A stretch of 36,035 nt of DNA from Microaerobacter geothermalis. Lineage in GTDB: Bacteria > Bacillota > Bacilli > DSM-22679. A program made the translations under genes and the position numbers. Each line of letters opens with the position of its first letter. Position 1 is the stretch's first letter. This document shows, piece after piece, positions 17,887 through 26,565 of this stretch. The notes beneath the pieces were generated by a model. It did not search any database, had not been told where the DNA came from, and saw only the letters and a program-made list of their open reading frames with translations. The stretch lies in assembly GCF_021608135.1 (NCBI RefSeq), contig NZ_JAKIHL010000038.1:1-36035 (forward strand), in the 5' to 3' direction.

Positions 17887-19310
17887 TGAATTATTTACTT
17901 TCTCCGTCATCATTAGCTGTTATTGGTGGAACGAACAATCACCAAAAAAAGGGTGGCCGTGTTTTAATCAATTTACAAAAATCAAAATTCCCTGGTCGTC
18001 TTTATGCTGTAAATCCAAATCATAAAGAGGTTTTTGGTGTTCCTTGTTATTCCTCAATACTAGATATTCCTGATGAGGTAGAGGCAGCTTGTATCATAAT
18101 CCCTGCACCAGAAATCCCAGAAGTGATTAGAGAGTGTGTAAGAAAAGGAGTAAAAATGGTTTCAATATTTAGTTCCGGTTTTGCTGAAACCGGAGATGAA
18201 GGAGAAAGATTACAAAGAGAGATATTATCAATAATCAAGGGAACTAATCTTCATGTTTATGGACCCAATATTCCTGGTCTTTTTGATTTTCGCAAAAAAT
18301 GGGGATTATCATTTTCGCCCAAATTTGAACCTCATAGATTTTTTAGCGGCTCCATTGGTGTAATTACTCAAGGAGGAAGTTTAGGAAGAGCGATTATTGA
18401 TGCTAATGAAAAGGGAATCGGTTTTAGTTATTGGTTTTCCCCTGGAAATGAAATTGATCTTGATACAAATGATTTTCTTAAATGGTTGGTGGATGATGAT
18501 CATACTGATGTTATCTTGATGATTTTGGAAAGTGTCCCAGATCCTGAACGTTTTATAGAAGTAGTAAATGAAGCAAGTAATCGAAATAAGCCAATTGTTG
18601 TTTTAAAATTAGGTAATTCACCCTTAGCGATTAAAGCAATCGAAAAACATTTAGGTATTAATAGAAATCGCCATTTATCTTGGTCTTTATATAAACACCC
18701 AGGGATTATTCAGGTTGATGATTTAGATGAATTAATCGGTGTGGGTTGGTTACTTCAAAAATATAACCAAGTTATGAATGGAAGAGTATTAATTTATTCT
18801 TGGGCTGGAGGCTCTTCAATTTTGATGACTGACATGTGCGAAAGATATGGTGTTTCCTTACCTCCTATGACTCGTTCACTTAGAGAGAAATTTGAAGCCT
18901 TAACTCCTCAAAATCGTTCAATTATGAACCCATTAGATCTGACAACTGCTGTTTATGAGAATCTATCATTATTTAATAAAGGATTGAGATTAGCCATTGA
19001 TTCTGGAGAGTACGATATTATTTTAATTCCTATCCCGTTCAAAATTGAAAATTTAACTGAACAGATGGCACTTCATATTATAGATCTTGCAAAAAATACA
19101 AAAGTTCCATTGGTTCCAGTCTTTTTAACAACTGGTGAATTGAGCGGTACTACTTATGAAATGATTGCTAATAGTGGGATTCCGTATTTCACAAAAACAG
19201 AAACGGCAATTAAGTCATTAGCATTATTTTTAAGATATAAACAGATGCCTAATATCCTACGTGGAGGTAATTACTATGAAAAAATTAATTACACCAGAGG
19301 AAGCGGTTAA
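17883..19310 (+). CDS. Acyl-CoA synthetase (ADP-forming) alpha-like protein, CoA-binding
   Basis: This 475-residue protein resembles the alpha part of ADP-forming acetyl-CoA synthetases. It has an N-terminal CoA-binding Rossmann domain (SLAVIGGTNN near residue 11; IFSSGFAETGDEG near 97) and succinyl-CoA-ligase-like flavodoxin domains. No ATP-grasp beta part is fused or encoded nearby. Usual motifs are altered: the GPNCxG segment reads GPNIPG and the SQSG segment reads TQGGS. A histidine in KHLG sits where the phosphorylated histidine region is expected. It may form a CoA thioester of the imported acid with a partner encoded elsewhere, or act as an acyl-CoA-binding protein. Its start overlaps the activator stop (ATGA), and its end overlaps the next gene by 35 bases. 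Confidence 0.72.
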   Translation: MMNYLLSPSSLAVIGGTNNHQKKGGRVLINLQKSKFPGRLYAVNPNHKEVFGVPCYSSILDIPDEVEAACIIIPAPEIPEVIRECVRKGVKMVSIFSSGFAETGDEGERLQREILSIIKGTNLHVYGPNIPGLFDFRKKWGLSFSPKFEPHRFFSGSIGVITQGGSLGRAIIDANEKGIGFSYWFSPGNEIDLDTNDFLKWLVDDDHTDVILMILESVPDPERFIEVVNEASNRNKPIVVLKLGNSPLAIKAIEKHLGINRNRHLSWSLYKHPGIIQVDDLDELIGVGWLLQKYNQVMNGRVLIYSWAGGSSILMTDMCERYGVSLPPMTRSLREKFEALTPQNRSIMNPLDLTTAVYENLSLFNKGLRLAIDSGEYDIILIPIPFKIENLTEQMALHIIDLAKNTKVPLVPVFLTTGELSGTTYEMIANSGIPYFTKTETAIKSLALFLRYKQMPNILRGGNYYEKINYTRGSG

Positions 19311-19980
19311 GTTCATAAAAACTGGAGATGTATTGATGGTTGGGGGGTTTGGGTTATCTGGCACTCCACTAACTTTAATTGATGTTCTAACAAAACATGT
19401 TGCAAAAGAACTCACGGTCATCAGTAACAATCTTGGTGAAGAAGGAAGAGGACTTGGGAAATTACTTTTGTCAGGTCATCTTAAAAAGGCTATTGGTTCA
19501 TATTTTACGACTAATAAGGATGCAGTAAATGCGTGGTCAAAAGGAGAACTAGAAATTGAGCTTATTCCCCAAGGTACGTTGGCTGAAGCAATACGTGCAG
19601 GCGGTGCGGGTATTGCAGGATTTTACACAAAAACTGCTGTAGGCACAAAATTATCAGAAGATAAGGAAATTAGGGAATTTAATGGGGAAAAATATTTATT
19701 TCAGCCTGCGTTAAAAGCAGCTGTTTCATTAATAAAAGCTGCAAAAGCAGATGATTTGGGTAATCTCGTTTACCATAAAACAGCTCGAAATTTTAATCCA
19801 GCTATGGCAACAGCAGCAAAAATTGTAATTGCAGAAGTGGACGAAATTGTTGAAGTTGGTTCGTTTACCCCAGAAGAGGTCGTTACTCCACATGTTTATG
19901 TTGATTATGTAGTAATTAATCGTTATGTCAAGAAAGGGGGGCGTTACGTTGCCCAAGAAGAAGTCTCCGGATCGAATTAA
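19276..19980 (+). CDS. Class I CoA-transferase, subunit A (3-oxoacid / acetoacetate type)
   Basis: This 234-residue protein is the alpha subunit of a family I CoA-transferase (AtoD/ScoA type), which moves CoA from a donor acyl-CoA to a carboxylic acid. VGGFGLSGTPLTLID near residue 22 is the family's glycine-rich opening. GTLAEAIRAGGAGIAGFYT and NFNPAMATAAK are also typical. GGAGG eight bases upstream picks the ATG at 19276, inside the end of the preceding gene. Subunit B begins inside its own 3' end. In this operon it is the likely activating enzyme for the TRAP-imported substrate, ahead of beta-oxidation. Confidence 0.9.
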   Translation: MKKLITPEEAVKFIKTGDVLMVGGFGLSGTPLTLIDVLTKHVAKELTVISNNLGEEGRGLGKLLLSGHLKKAIGSYFTTNKDAVNAWSKGELEIELIPQGTLAEAIRAGGAGIAGFYTKTAVGTKLSEDKEIREFNGEKYLFQPALKAAVSLIKAAKADDLGNLVYHKTARNFNPAMATAAKIVIAEVDEIVEVGSFTPEEVVTPHVYVDYVVINRYVKKGGRYVAQEEVSGSN

Positions 19981-20617
19981 GATAGCTAAACGGTTGGCAC
20001 AAGAACTCCAAGATAGACAAGTTGTTAATCTCGGGGTTGGAATTCCAACTCTTGTTCCAGACTATATTGAGGAAGGGAAGCAAGTGTTTTTACAGTCGGA
20101 GAATGGATTGCTTGGAATGGGGCCTACTCCACCAGAAGACGAGTTAGACATGGATTTGATTAGTGCAAGTAAACAGCCAATTACCATGCAATCAGGTGCA
20201 TCATTATTTGATAGTGCAGATTCATTTGTCATGATCAGAGGAGGACACATTGATGTGGCTGTTTTAGGGGCTCTACAAGTGGATGAGACAGGGGAAATAG
20301 CCAATTGGGCTGTACCTGGTCAACAGATACTAGGAGTGGGGGGAGCTATGGACCTTGTCGCTGGTGCAAACAAAATTATTTTAGCACTTACACACCAATC
20401 AAAAGATGGGGAACCCAAGCTAGTAAAAAAATTAACTTATCCAAGTAGTGGAATACGAAAAGCCAATTTGGTAGTGACTGAAAAAGCAGTTTTTGAATTT
20501 AAAGACGGAATCATGTATTTAATAGAACTTGATCCTGCTCTTACAGTAGAAGAGTTAAGGAAAATAACTGAAGCTGAATTTAAAGTTTCACCGACGTTAT
20601 CGGTGAATTACAAATAA
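19949..20617 (+). CDS. Class I CoA-transferase, subunit B
   Basis: This protein of about 222 residues is the beta subunit (AtoA/ScoB type) carrying the catalytic glutamate in the SENG motif (E51 from the TTG start), which forms the enzyme-CoA thioester. VNLGVGIPTLVPDY, MQSGASLFDSADSF and GGHIDVAVLGALQVDETG are characteristic of the family. The TTG at 19949 has a GGGGGG site seven bases upstream and gives the normal length. An in-frame ATG at 19925 would extend it by eight residues. It overlaps subunit A by 32 bases, as usual for a hetero-oligomeric pair. Confidence 0.9.
   Translation: MPKKKSPDRIKIAKRLAQELQDRQVVNLGVGIPTLVPDYIEEGKQVFLQSENGLLGMGPTPPEDELDMDLISASKQPITMQSGASLFDSADSFVMIRGGHIDVAVLGALQVDETGEIANWAVPGQQILGVGGAMDLVAGANKIILALTHQSKDGEPKLVKKLTYPSSGIRKANLVVTEKAVFEFKDGIMYLIELDPALTVEELRKITEAEFKVSPTLSVNYK
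20587..20607 (+). other. Hairpin at the 3' end of CoA-transferase subunit B gene
   Basis: A perfect 8-bp stem (TTCACCGA / TCGGTGAA) with a five-base loop lies in the last codons of subunit B, just before the TRAP receptor gene. There is no immediate T run, so termination is unlikely. Together with the hairpin at 21692-21728 it brackets the receptor gene, which would suit processing or stabilisation of that mRNA segment. Confidence 0.35.
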
Positions 20618-20642
20618 TTTTTAAATGAAAGGGTGGTTAAAA

Positions 20643-21665
20643 ATGAGAAAACTCTTATTTGTATTGATGGTGGGTCTTTTGGCACTTTTATTAACCGCAT
20701 GTGGAGGGGAAACAAAATCAAGTACTCAACCTTCCTCTACAGAAAAGCAAGGAACGGAGGCCATTACTCAATCAAATGCTCCTCAAGCACAAGAATTTAC
20801 TTTCGGGGCAGCAACACAAGGAGGACTTTGGTATACCTTAGCAGGAGCAATGGGAGACGAAATTCAGAAAGCTATCCCAGGATCGACAGTAACAGTTATT
20901 GAAGGTGGTTCAATAACCAATCTGCTTGGTCTTGAGAGTGGTAAATTTCAAATTGGGTTCTCCAATGGACAGACTGTTCCTGAAGCCCTTAATGGAATCG
21001 GCAAATTTGAAAAGAAAGCAGAAAATATTCGTTTTGTTGCAACACTATATCCCAATGTATACCACATGGTAGTAAGAGCTGATTCTGATATTTATACTGT
21101 TGAAGATCTGAAAGGAAAAAGAGTTAGCCCTGGAATTAAAGGCTATAGCGGTGAGCTAGTTTTTCAACAAATTCTAAAATTGAATAATATGTCTTATGAT
21201 GATTTAGCTAAAGTTGAATATGTCGGTACTGCTGATGGCGCAAATTTGCTTCGTGATGGTCATATTGATGCTATTGTTGGCATGATCGCTGCTCCTGTTT
21301 CTACATTTCAAGAGTTGGATACAACTATAGGAATTCGTTTGATTCCGTTGTCTGATGAAACGATAAGCAAAATGAGGGCATCCAATGATGGATTTAAGAC
21401 TTATACAATTAAGGCTGGAACTTATAATAATTTTAAAGAAGACACCAATACAGTAGCTGCTTATACCGTATTTTTAGCTAACAAGGATCTAAGTGATGAT
21501 ACCGTTTACACATTAACAAAAATGATTGTAGAAAATGCTGAAAAATGGAAAACCTTAAGCAAAATTATGAACTCCTTTGATGGTCAATTCTCCATTGATA
21601 ATCAAGTGGGACCTATCCATCCTGGTGCTGAAAAGTATTATAAGGAAGCTGGTTATTTAAAATAA
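20643..21665 (+). CDS. TRAP transporter solute receptor, TAXI family (lipoprotein)
   Basis: This 340-residue protein is a TAXI-type TRAP receptor. It has a lipoprotein signal peptide with the lipobox LTAC (C20) and then a low-complexity Ser/Thr/Gln linker. The mature part opens with FTFGAATQGGLWYTLAGA, the region that gives the TAXI family its name. SGKFQIGFSNGQ and the KRVSPGIKGYSGE segment follow the family pattern. The ATG at 20643 has GGGTGG in front of it. It pairs with the fused 4TM/12TM permease encoded next. TAXI receptors bind organic acids such as glutamate or other carboxylates; here the ligand is presumably the acid to be activated by CoA-transferase. Confidence 0.9.
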   Translation: MRKLLFVLMVGLLALLLTACGGETKSSTQPSSTEKQGTEAITQSNAPQAQEFTFGAATQGGLWYTLAGAMGDEIQKAIPGSTVTVIEGGSITNLLGLESGKFQIGFSNGQTVPEALNGIGKFEKKAENIRFVATLYPNVYHMVVRADSDIYTVEDLKGKRVSPGIKGYSGELVFQQILKLNNMSYDDLAKVEYVGTADGANLLRDGHIDAIVGMIAAPVSTFQELDTTIGIRLIPLSDETISKMRASNDGFKTYTIKAGTYNNFKEDTNTVAAYTVFLANKDLSDDTVYTLTKMIVENAEKWKTLSKIMNSFDGQFSIDNQVGPIHPGAEKYYKEAGYLK

Positions 21666-21691
21666 TATATAGCTGTTGTCTGATAAAAAGG

Positions 21692-21732
21692 CGGGATTGT
21701 ACTGGCTTTTTTATCCAGAAAATTCCCGTTTT
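21692..21732 (+). terminator. Hairpin between TAXI receptor and TRAP permease genes
   Basis: CGGGA...CTGG pairs with CCAG...TCCCG around an AT-rich loop, followed by TTTTT. The stem is imperfect. It could terminate part of the transcripts after the receptor gene, lowering permease relative to receptor, as inferred for the hairpin at 4758-4807. Confidence 0.55.
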
Positions 21733-21775
21733 TAACAGTGTTTAAAAATTTTTTAGTTAAAATGAGGTGAAAGTA

Positions 21776-23704
21776 GTGACTGAAAAAAATCAACAGATTG
21801 AAGATATTGAACTGCTTTCCAAGTCGCGAGATTTAAAGGGGATCTTTGCTATCATCACATCAATCATTGCTATATCGATGTCTATATTCCAATTATATAC
21901 TGCGATGTTTGGTATATTTGAATCAATTCTCCAACGTTCTGCTCATTTAGGATTTGCTTTATTATTAACCTTTGCTGCTATAAAACCCTTTAAAAAATAT
22001 AAGAAACTAAATATCGGATGGTATGACATTCTCTTTATGCTGCTAACACTAGGGTCATTTGGATATATTGTTTATAATGCTGGAGATATAGCCTCCAGAA
22101 TGGCTTATGTAGAGCCTTTATCTACAATCGATATAGCTGTTGGAGTAACTGCTATTATCTTATTAATAGAAGCAACAAGAAGAACGGTTGGATGGGCCCT
22201 AACAATCATTTTGCTACTTTTTTTGAGTTATACCCTTTGGGGAGATAATCTGCCTGGATTACTTGCCCATCGTCACTTTTCCCTGGAATGGGTGGTTGAA
22301 CAATTATATTTTACATCTAATGGTGTTTTGGGAATTCCGTTGGGAGTTTCTGCTACGTTCATTTTTATGTTTATTCTTTTTGGAAAGTTTCTTGAGGTAT
22401 CTGGTGCAGGTCAATTTTTTATTGATTTAGCAATATCTGGAATGGGAAAATATCGTGGAGGGCCAGCAAAAACAGCAGTTGTAGCTAGTTCGATTCTGGG
22501 TACAATTTCAGGAAGTGCAGTTGCCAACACTGTAACAACAGGTGCATTTACGATACCTTTGATGAAAAAAACCGGATATAGGGGAGAATTTGCCGCAGCT
22601 GTTGAGGCTGTATCTTCGTCTGGAGGACAAATAATGCCCCCGATTATGGGTGCATCTGCTTTTATAATTGCTTCCTACTTAGGTATGCCTTATATAGAGG
22701 TAGCAGCCGCTGCTTTAATACCAGCATTGTTGTATTATCTGTGCCTATTTTTTCAAGTCGATTTTAGGGCCTTGCGTAGGGGGCTTAGGGGTGTACCTAA
22801 AAATGAATTACCAGATATGAAAAAAGTGATTAAACAAGGATTTTTGTTTTTTGCCCCTTTAATACTCATTGTTTATTTGCTGATAATTGGATTTTCTCCA
22901 ATGCGCGCAGGGTTATTTGCCATTGTTACGGTAATCGTTGTTGCGGCGGTTAAAACAGCAACCAGGCTTAAATTAAAACTTATTATTAAAACATTAGATG
23001 TTGGGGCACGTGCAGCTGTTGAAACTGCGATTGCAACAGCAGCAGCCGGGATGGTCATTGGACTTATTTCTCTTACAGGGTTAGGGTTAAAATTTAGCAG
23101 TTTAATCATTAATTTAGCTGGAGGAAGTCTTTTACTGACCCTTATTTTTACCATGATTAGTTCAATCATTTTAGGTATGGGTCTTCCAACGGTCGCTGCG
23201 TATATCGTTCAAGTAGCGTTAACTGTTCCGGCATTAATTGAATTAGGGGTTACTCCTTTAGCAGCTCATATGTTTGTTTTCTACTTTGCCATTATTTCTG
23301 CAATAACTCCCCCAGTTGCTTTAGCTGCTTTTGCTGGGGCAGGAATAGCAGGTTCAGATCCTATGCGTACGGGAATGATTGCCCTTCGTTTAGGTATTGG
23401 TGCCTTTATAGTACCCTATATGTTCATTTATGGGCCTTCCATTTTATTAATTGGAACACCATTAGAAATTTTCTTAACCTTAATATCAGCCATTATTGGT
23501 ATCTATGGTATTGCTGCTGGTGCAGAAGGATGGTTAAAACGAGATATGAAATGGTGGGAGCGAGTAATTATTATAGCCAGTTCTTTAACATTGATTAAAC
23601 CAGGTCTTATAACAGATGTTATTGGGTTTTTTGGTGTGGCATTTATTTTTCTTTTACATCGTGTTTCAACCAGGAAAACCAATCTATCAATACAAGCTGA
23701 TTAA
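21776..23704 (+). CDS. TRAP transporter permease, fused 4TM/12TM (TAXI-associated)
   Basis: This protein of about 642 residues is a fused small-plus-large TRAP membrane subunit, the form normally paired with TAXI receptors. The first four or so helices (to about residue 170) correspond to DctQ. The remainder contains DctM-like motifs, including SILGTISGSAVANTVTTGAFTIPLMKK (as short segments), SSSGGQIMPPIMGA, GMGLPTVAAYI and ITPPVALAAFAGAG. GAGGTG lies six bases before the GTG at 21776; the GTG at 21767 is within that site. It should couple ion gradients to uptake of the carboxylate captured by the upstream lipoprotein. Confidence 0.92.
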   Translation: MTEKNQQIEDIELLSKSRDLKGIFAIITSIIAISMSIFQLYTAMFGIFESILQRSAHLGFALLLTFAAIKPFKKYKKLNIGWYDILFMLLTLGSFGYIVYNAGDIASRMAYVEPLSTIDIAVGVTAIILLIEATRRTVGWALTIILLLFLSYTLWGDNLPGLLAHRHFSLEWVVEQLYFTSNGVLGIPLGVSATFIFMFILFGKFLEVSGAGQFFIDLAISGMGKYRGGPAKTAVVASSILGTISGSAVANTVTTGAFTIPLMKKTGYRGEFAAAVEAVSSSGGQIMPPIMGASAFIIASYLGMPYIEVAAAALIPALLYYLCLFFQVDFRALRRGLRGVPKNELPDMKKVIKQGFLFFAPLILIVYLLIIGFSPMRAGLFAIVTVIVVAAVKTATRLKLKLIIKTLDVGARAAVETAIATAAAGMVIGLISLTGLGLKFSSLIINLAGGSLLLTLIFTMISSIILGMGLPTVAAYIVQVALTVPALIELGVTPLAAHMFVFYFAIISAITPPVALAAFAGAGIAGSDPMRTGMIALRLGIGAFIVPYMFIYGPSILLIGTPLEIFLTLISAIIGIYGIAAGAEGWLKRDMKWWERVIIIASSLTLIKPGLITDVIGFFGVAFIFLLHRVSTRKTNLSIQAD

Positions 23705-23745
23705 CTGATGGTAATTAATCAAAGGGTAGGAAAGGAGATGCAAAT

Positions 23746-24594
23746 ATGAAAAAACTTACTGTCGTTGGTTCGGGGACAATGGGGCGTGGGATTGCATATG
23801 TGGCAGCTCTTGGTGAATATCAGGTTTATTTGCAAGACATTAATCAAGAATCGTTGGATTCTGCTCAAAGATATATAGAAATAGAAATGAGAAAAAGTGC
23901 TGAACGTGGATTTATTAATCCCGAAAAAGTGCAATCAGCCCTTGAAAGGATTACTTATACAACTAGTTTAGAAGAAGCTGTTGGAAAAGCAGATATTGTG
24001 ATTGAAGCTGTATTTGAATTAATGGATTTAAAAATCGAGATATTCAAGAAGTTGGATAAATTATGTCCGGAACACACGGTTTTAGCCACAAATACATCAA
24101 CAATGAGTCCAACTGAAATTGCTGCCCAAACTTCGCGCCCGGAAAAATGTATTGCAATGCATTTTTTTAACCCTGTTCATAAAATGAAGCTTATTGAAAT
24201 CATCCGTGGATTGGAAACTTCTGATGAAACTGTAGCCATAGCAAAGGAAGTTGGGGTTAGATTAGGAAAAGAAACAGTAGAGGTTAACGAATTTCCTGGA
24301 TTTGTCACTAGCCGAATGAATTGCTTGATTGGAAATGAAGCAATGAACATGTTGATGGAGGGAGTTGCATCAGCAGAAGATATTGATAAAGCATTAAAGT
24401 TAGGTTTAAACCATCCAATGGGACCGTTAGAGCTAGCTGATTTAGTAGGCTTAGACACCCGTTTGAGAAATATGGAATATCTTTATAAAACTTTGGGAGA
24501 AAAATATCGCCCCTGTCCACTATTGGTTAAATATGTAAAGGCTGGAAGATTAGGCAGAAAATCTGGAGCTGGATTTCATATTTATAACAAATAA
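23746..24594 (+). CDS. 3-hydroxyacyl-CoA (3-hydroxybutyryl-CoA) dehydrogenase
   Basis: This 282-residue enzyme has the HBD architecture. The N-terminal Rossmann fold has GSGTMG (residues 8-13) for NAD(P), then IEAVFE, NTSTMSPTEIA and the catalytic HFFNPV (H139). The C-terminal dimer domain has PGFVTSRMN and GPLELADLVGLD. It oxidises (S)-3-hydroxyacyl-CoA to the 3-oxo form in beta-oxidation, or does the reverse in butyrate synthesis. Catabolic direction is favoured by the neighbouring uptake system, CoA-transferase and acyl-CoA dehydrogenase. AAAGGAGATG precedes the start. Confidence 0.93.
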   Translation: MKKLTVVGSGTMGRGIAYVAALGEYQVYLQDINQESLDSAQRYIEIEMRKSAERGFINPEKVQSALERITYTTSLEEAVGKADIVIEAVFELMDLKIEIFKKLDKLCPEHTVLATNTSTMSPTEIAAQTSRPEKCIAMHFFNPVHKMKLIEIIRGLETSDETVAIAKEVGVRLGKETVEVNEFPGFVTSRMNCLIGNEAMNMLMEGVASAEDIDKALKLGLNHPMGPLELADLVGLDTRLRNMEYLYKTLGEKYRPCPLLVKYVKAGRLGRKSGAGFHIYNK

Positions 24595-24607
24595 TAGGGG
24601 GAATTCC

Positions 24608-25381
24608 ATGCTTCAATTTATAATTACTGAAATTTCAAATGGTATTGGTGTTATTAAAATTAATCGTCCTGAAGTTCGTAATGCTCTTCATGCAGAAACT
24701 TTAAAAGAATTAGAGGAAGCTATTGATCAATTTGAAAAAAATGATGAGGTAAAAGTTATTGTTATAACTGGAGAAGGTGATAAATCCTTTGCTGCAGGCG
24801 CAGATATTAAGCAACTACGGGAAAGAGAAATGTTAGAGGCTTTGGTTCCAGGAATGCAAGGAACCTATAAAAAAGTTGAAAACTGCAGTAAAGCTACGAT
24901 AGCAGCTATAAATGGATTTGCCCTTGGAGGAGGATGCGAACTCGCTCTTTCTTGTGATATTCGAATAGCAGCGGATCATGCAAAGATTGGATTACCAGAG
25001 TTAAACCTAGCTATTATTCCTGGAGCAGGTGGAACTCAGCGTTTATCTCGAATTATTGGAAAAGGCAAAGCGTTAGAAATGATACTTACTGGGAAGATCT
25101 TATCAGGTAAAGAGGCGGAACAGTTTGGTTTAGTTTCTCGGTCAGTAGCCTATGAACAATTGTGGGGTGTTGTAAAAGAAACAGCAGAAAAGATAATGAA
25201 TAAAGGGCCTGTGGCTGTTAAACTAGCAAAAATGGTTATTCATCGAGGAATGGATGTTGATATAGATACAGCTTTGATGTTAGAAAAATTGGCTCAAACC
25301 ATAGTATTTGGTACAGAAGATAAGAATGAAGGTACACAAGCCTTTATAGAAAAAAGATCTCCCAATTATAAAAATAAGTAG
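24608..25381 (+). CDS. Enoyl-CoA hydratase (crotonase family)
   Basis: This 257-residue crotonase-fold enzyme hydrates a 2-enoyl-CoA to 3-hydroxyacyl-CoA. The oxyanion hole segments SFAAGADIK and FALGGGCELAL are present, as are both glutamates expected of true hydratases (in GGCELAL and GLPELNLAIIPGAGGTQ). It lies 13 bases after the dehydrogenase gene with GGGGGAA in front of its ATG. It supplies the middle step of the beta-oxidation spiral in this operon. Confidence 0.93.
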   Translation: MLQFIITEISNGIGVIKINRPEVRNALHAETLKELEEAIDQFEKNDEVKVIVITGEGDKSFAAGADIKQLREREMLEALVPGMQGTYKKVENCSKATIAAINGFALGGGCELALSCDIRIAADHAKIGLPELNLAIIPGAGGTQRLSRIIGKGKALEMILTGKILSGKEAEQFGLVSRSVAYEQLWGVVKETAEKIMNKGPVAVKLAKMVIHRGMDVDIDTALMLEKLAQTIVFGTEDKNEGTQAFIEKRSPNYKNK

Positions 25382-25402
25382 TTTAGGAGAGGAGAGTCAA
25401 TC

Positions 25403-26554
25403 ATGTACTTTAATTTTTCTGAAGAAATTTTATTTCTAAAAAATAATGTCAAGGATTTTGTTCGTGACGAAGTGGATCCATTAGCTAATGAAATTGAAGA
25501 AAGTGATGAAATACCTAAAAGAATTATGAATATGTCAAAGGAAATGGGGTTGTTTGGATTAAGTATTCCTGAGGAATACGGTGGATTGGGCATTAGTATG
25601 CTAGGGAAGTGCGCGATCTATGAAGAGTTGGGAAAAACTCATAATGGCTATACAACAGTTGTTGGAGCCCATACTGGTATTGGTTCAGTTGGAATTGTGG
25701 AAATGGGAAATGAAAAACAAAAGAAAAAATATTTACCTGATATGGCTGCTGGCGACAGAATTGGAGCTTTTGCTCTTACAGAACCAAGTGCAGGTTCACA
25801 AGCTTATAATCTAAAAACCAGAGCAGTTCGAAAAGGAGATAAATATATTATTAACGGTTCAAAACATTTTATCACAAATGCTCCTATCGCAGATATATTT
25901 ACCGTTATGGCTGTAACTGATCCGGAAAAAGGTCCTAAAGGTATTACTTCATTTATCGTTGAAAAAGACTTTCCCGGATTTCGCCTTGGAAAAATAGAAG
26001 AGAAAATGGGGTTACGTGGCTCCCATTCTGCAGAACTATTCTTTGAAGATATGGAAGTACCTGCAGATAATGTTCTGGGTGTAGAGGGGCAAGGTTACGT
26101 AAATGCCTTGAAAATCTTAGCAAATGGTAGAGCAGGCTTGGCTGCAAGAAATTTGGGTTCTGCTCAAAAATTATTGGAAATGAGTATCAAATATGCCCAA
26201 GAAAGAGTCCAATTTGAAAAACCCATCATCGAAATACAAGCGATTCAACATTTACTTGCGGAAATGGCAATGGATATAGAAGCTCTTCGTTGGTTTACTT
26301 ACCGTGTAGCATGGATGACAGATCAAAAAATGAATGTAATTAAAGAAGCAGCAATGGTTAAGTTATTTGGTTCCGAAGTATATAATCGAGCGGCAGATAA
26401 AGCGGTCCAAGTACATGGTGGAATGGGGTACATTAAAGAATTTCAAGTTGAGCGTTATTATCGTGATGCCCGTATTACAAAAATATATGAAGGAACATCC
26501 GAAATTCAGAAAAATATTATTGCTGCTCAATTAAAAAAGGAATATGAGAGATAG
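25403..26554 (+). CDS. Acyl-CoA dehydrogenase (short/branched-chain type)
   Basis: This 383-residue FAD enzyme makes the 2,3-double bond of an acyl-CoA and gives its electrons to ETF. It shows the N-terminal helical domain, AFALTEPSAGSQA and GSKHFITNAP in the beta domain, QVHGGMGYI, and the catalytic glutamate in YEGTSEIQ (E363). The location of that glutamate is the short-chain/butyryl-CoA type rather than the isovaleryl type. The ETF genes needed for electron transfer are at the end of the same block (31927 and 32716). Confidence 0.93.
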   Translation: MYFNFSEEILFLKNNVKDFVRDEVDPLANEIEESDEIPKRIMNMSKEMGLFGLSIPEEYGGLGISMLGKCAIYEELGKTHNGYTTVVGAHTGIGSVGIVEMGNEKQKKKYLPDMAAGDRIGAFALTEPSAGSQAYNLKTRAVRKGDKYIINGSKHFITNAPIADIFTVMAVTDPEKGPKGITSFIVEKDFPGFRLGKIEEKMGLRGSHSAELFFEDMEVPADNVLGVEGQGYVNALKILANGRAGLAARNLGSAQKLLEMSIKYAQERVQFEKPIIEIQAIQHLLAEMAMDIEALRWFTYRVAWMTDQKMNVIKEAAMVKLFGSEVYNRAADKAVQVHGGMGYIKEFQVERYYRDARITKIYEGTSEIQKNIIAAQLKKEYER

Positions 26555-26565
26555 GAGGAACAAAT

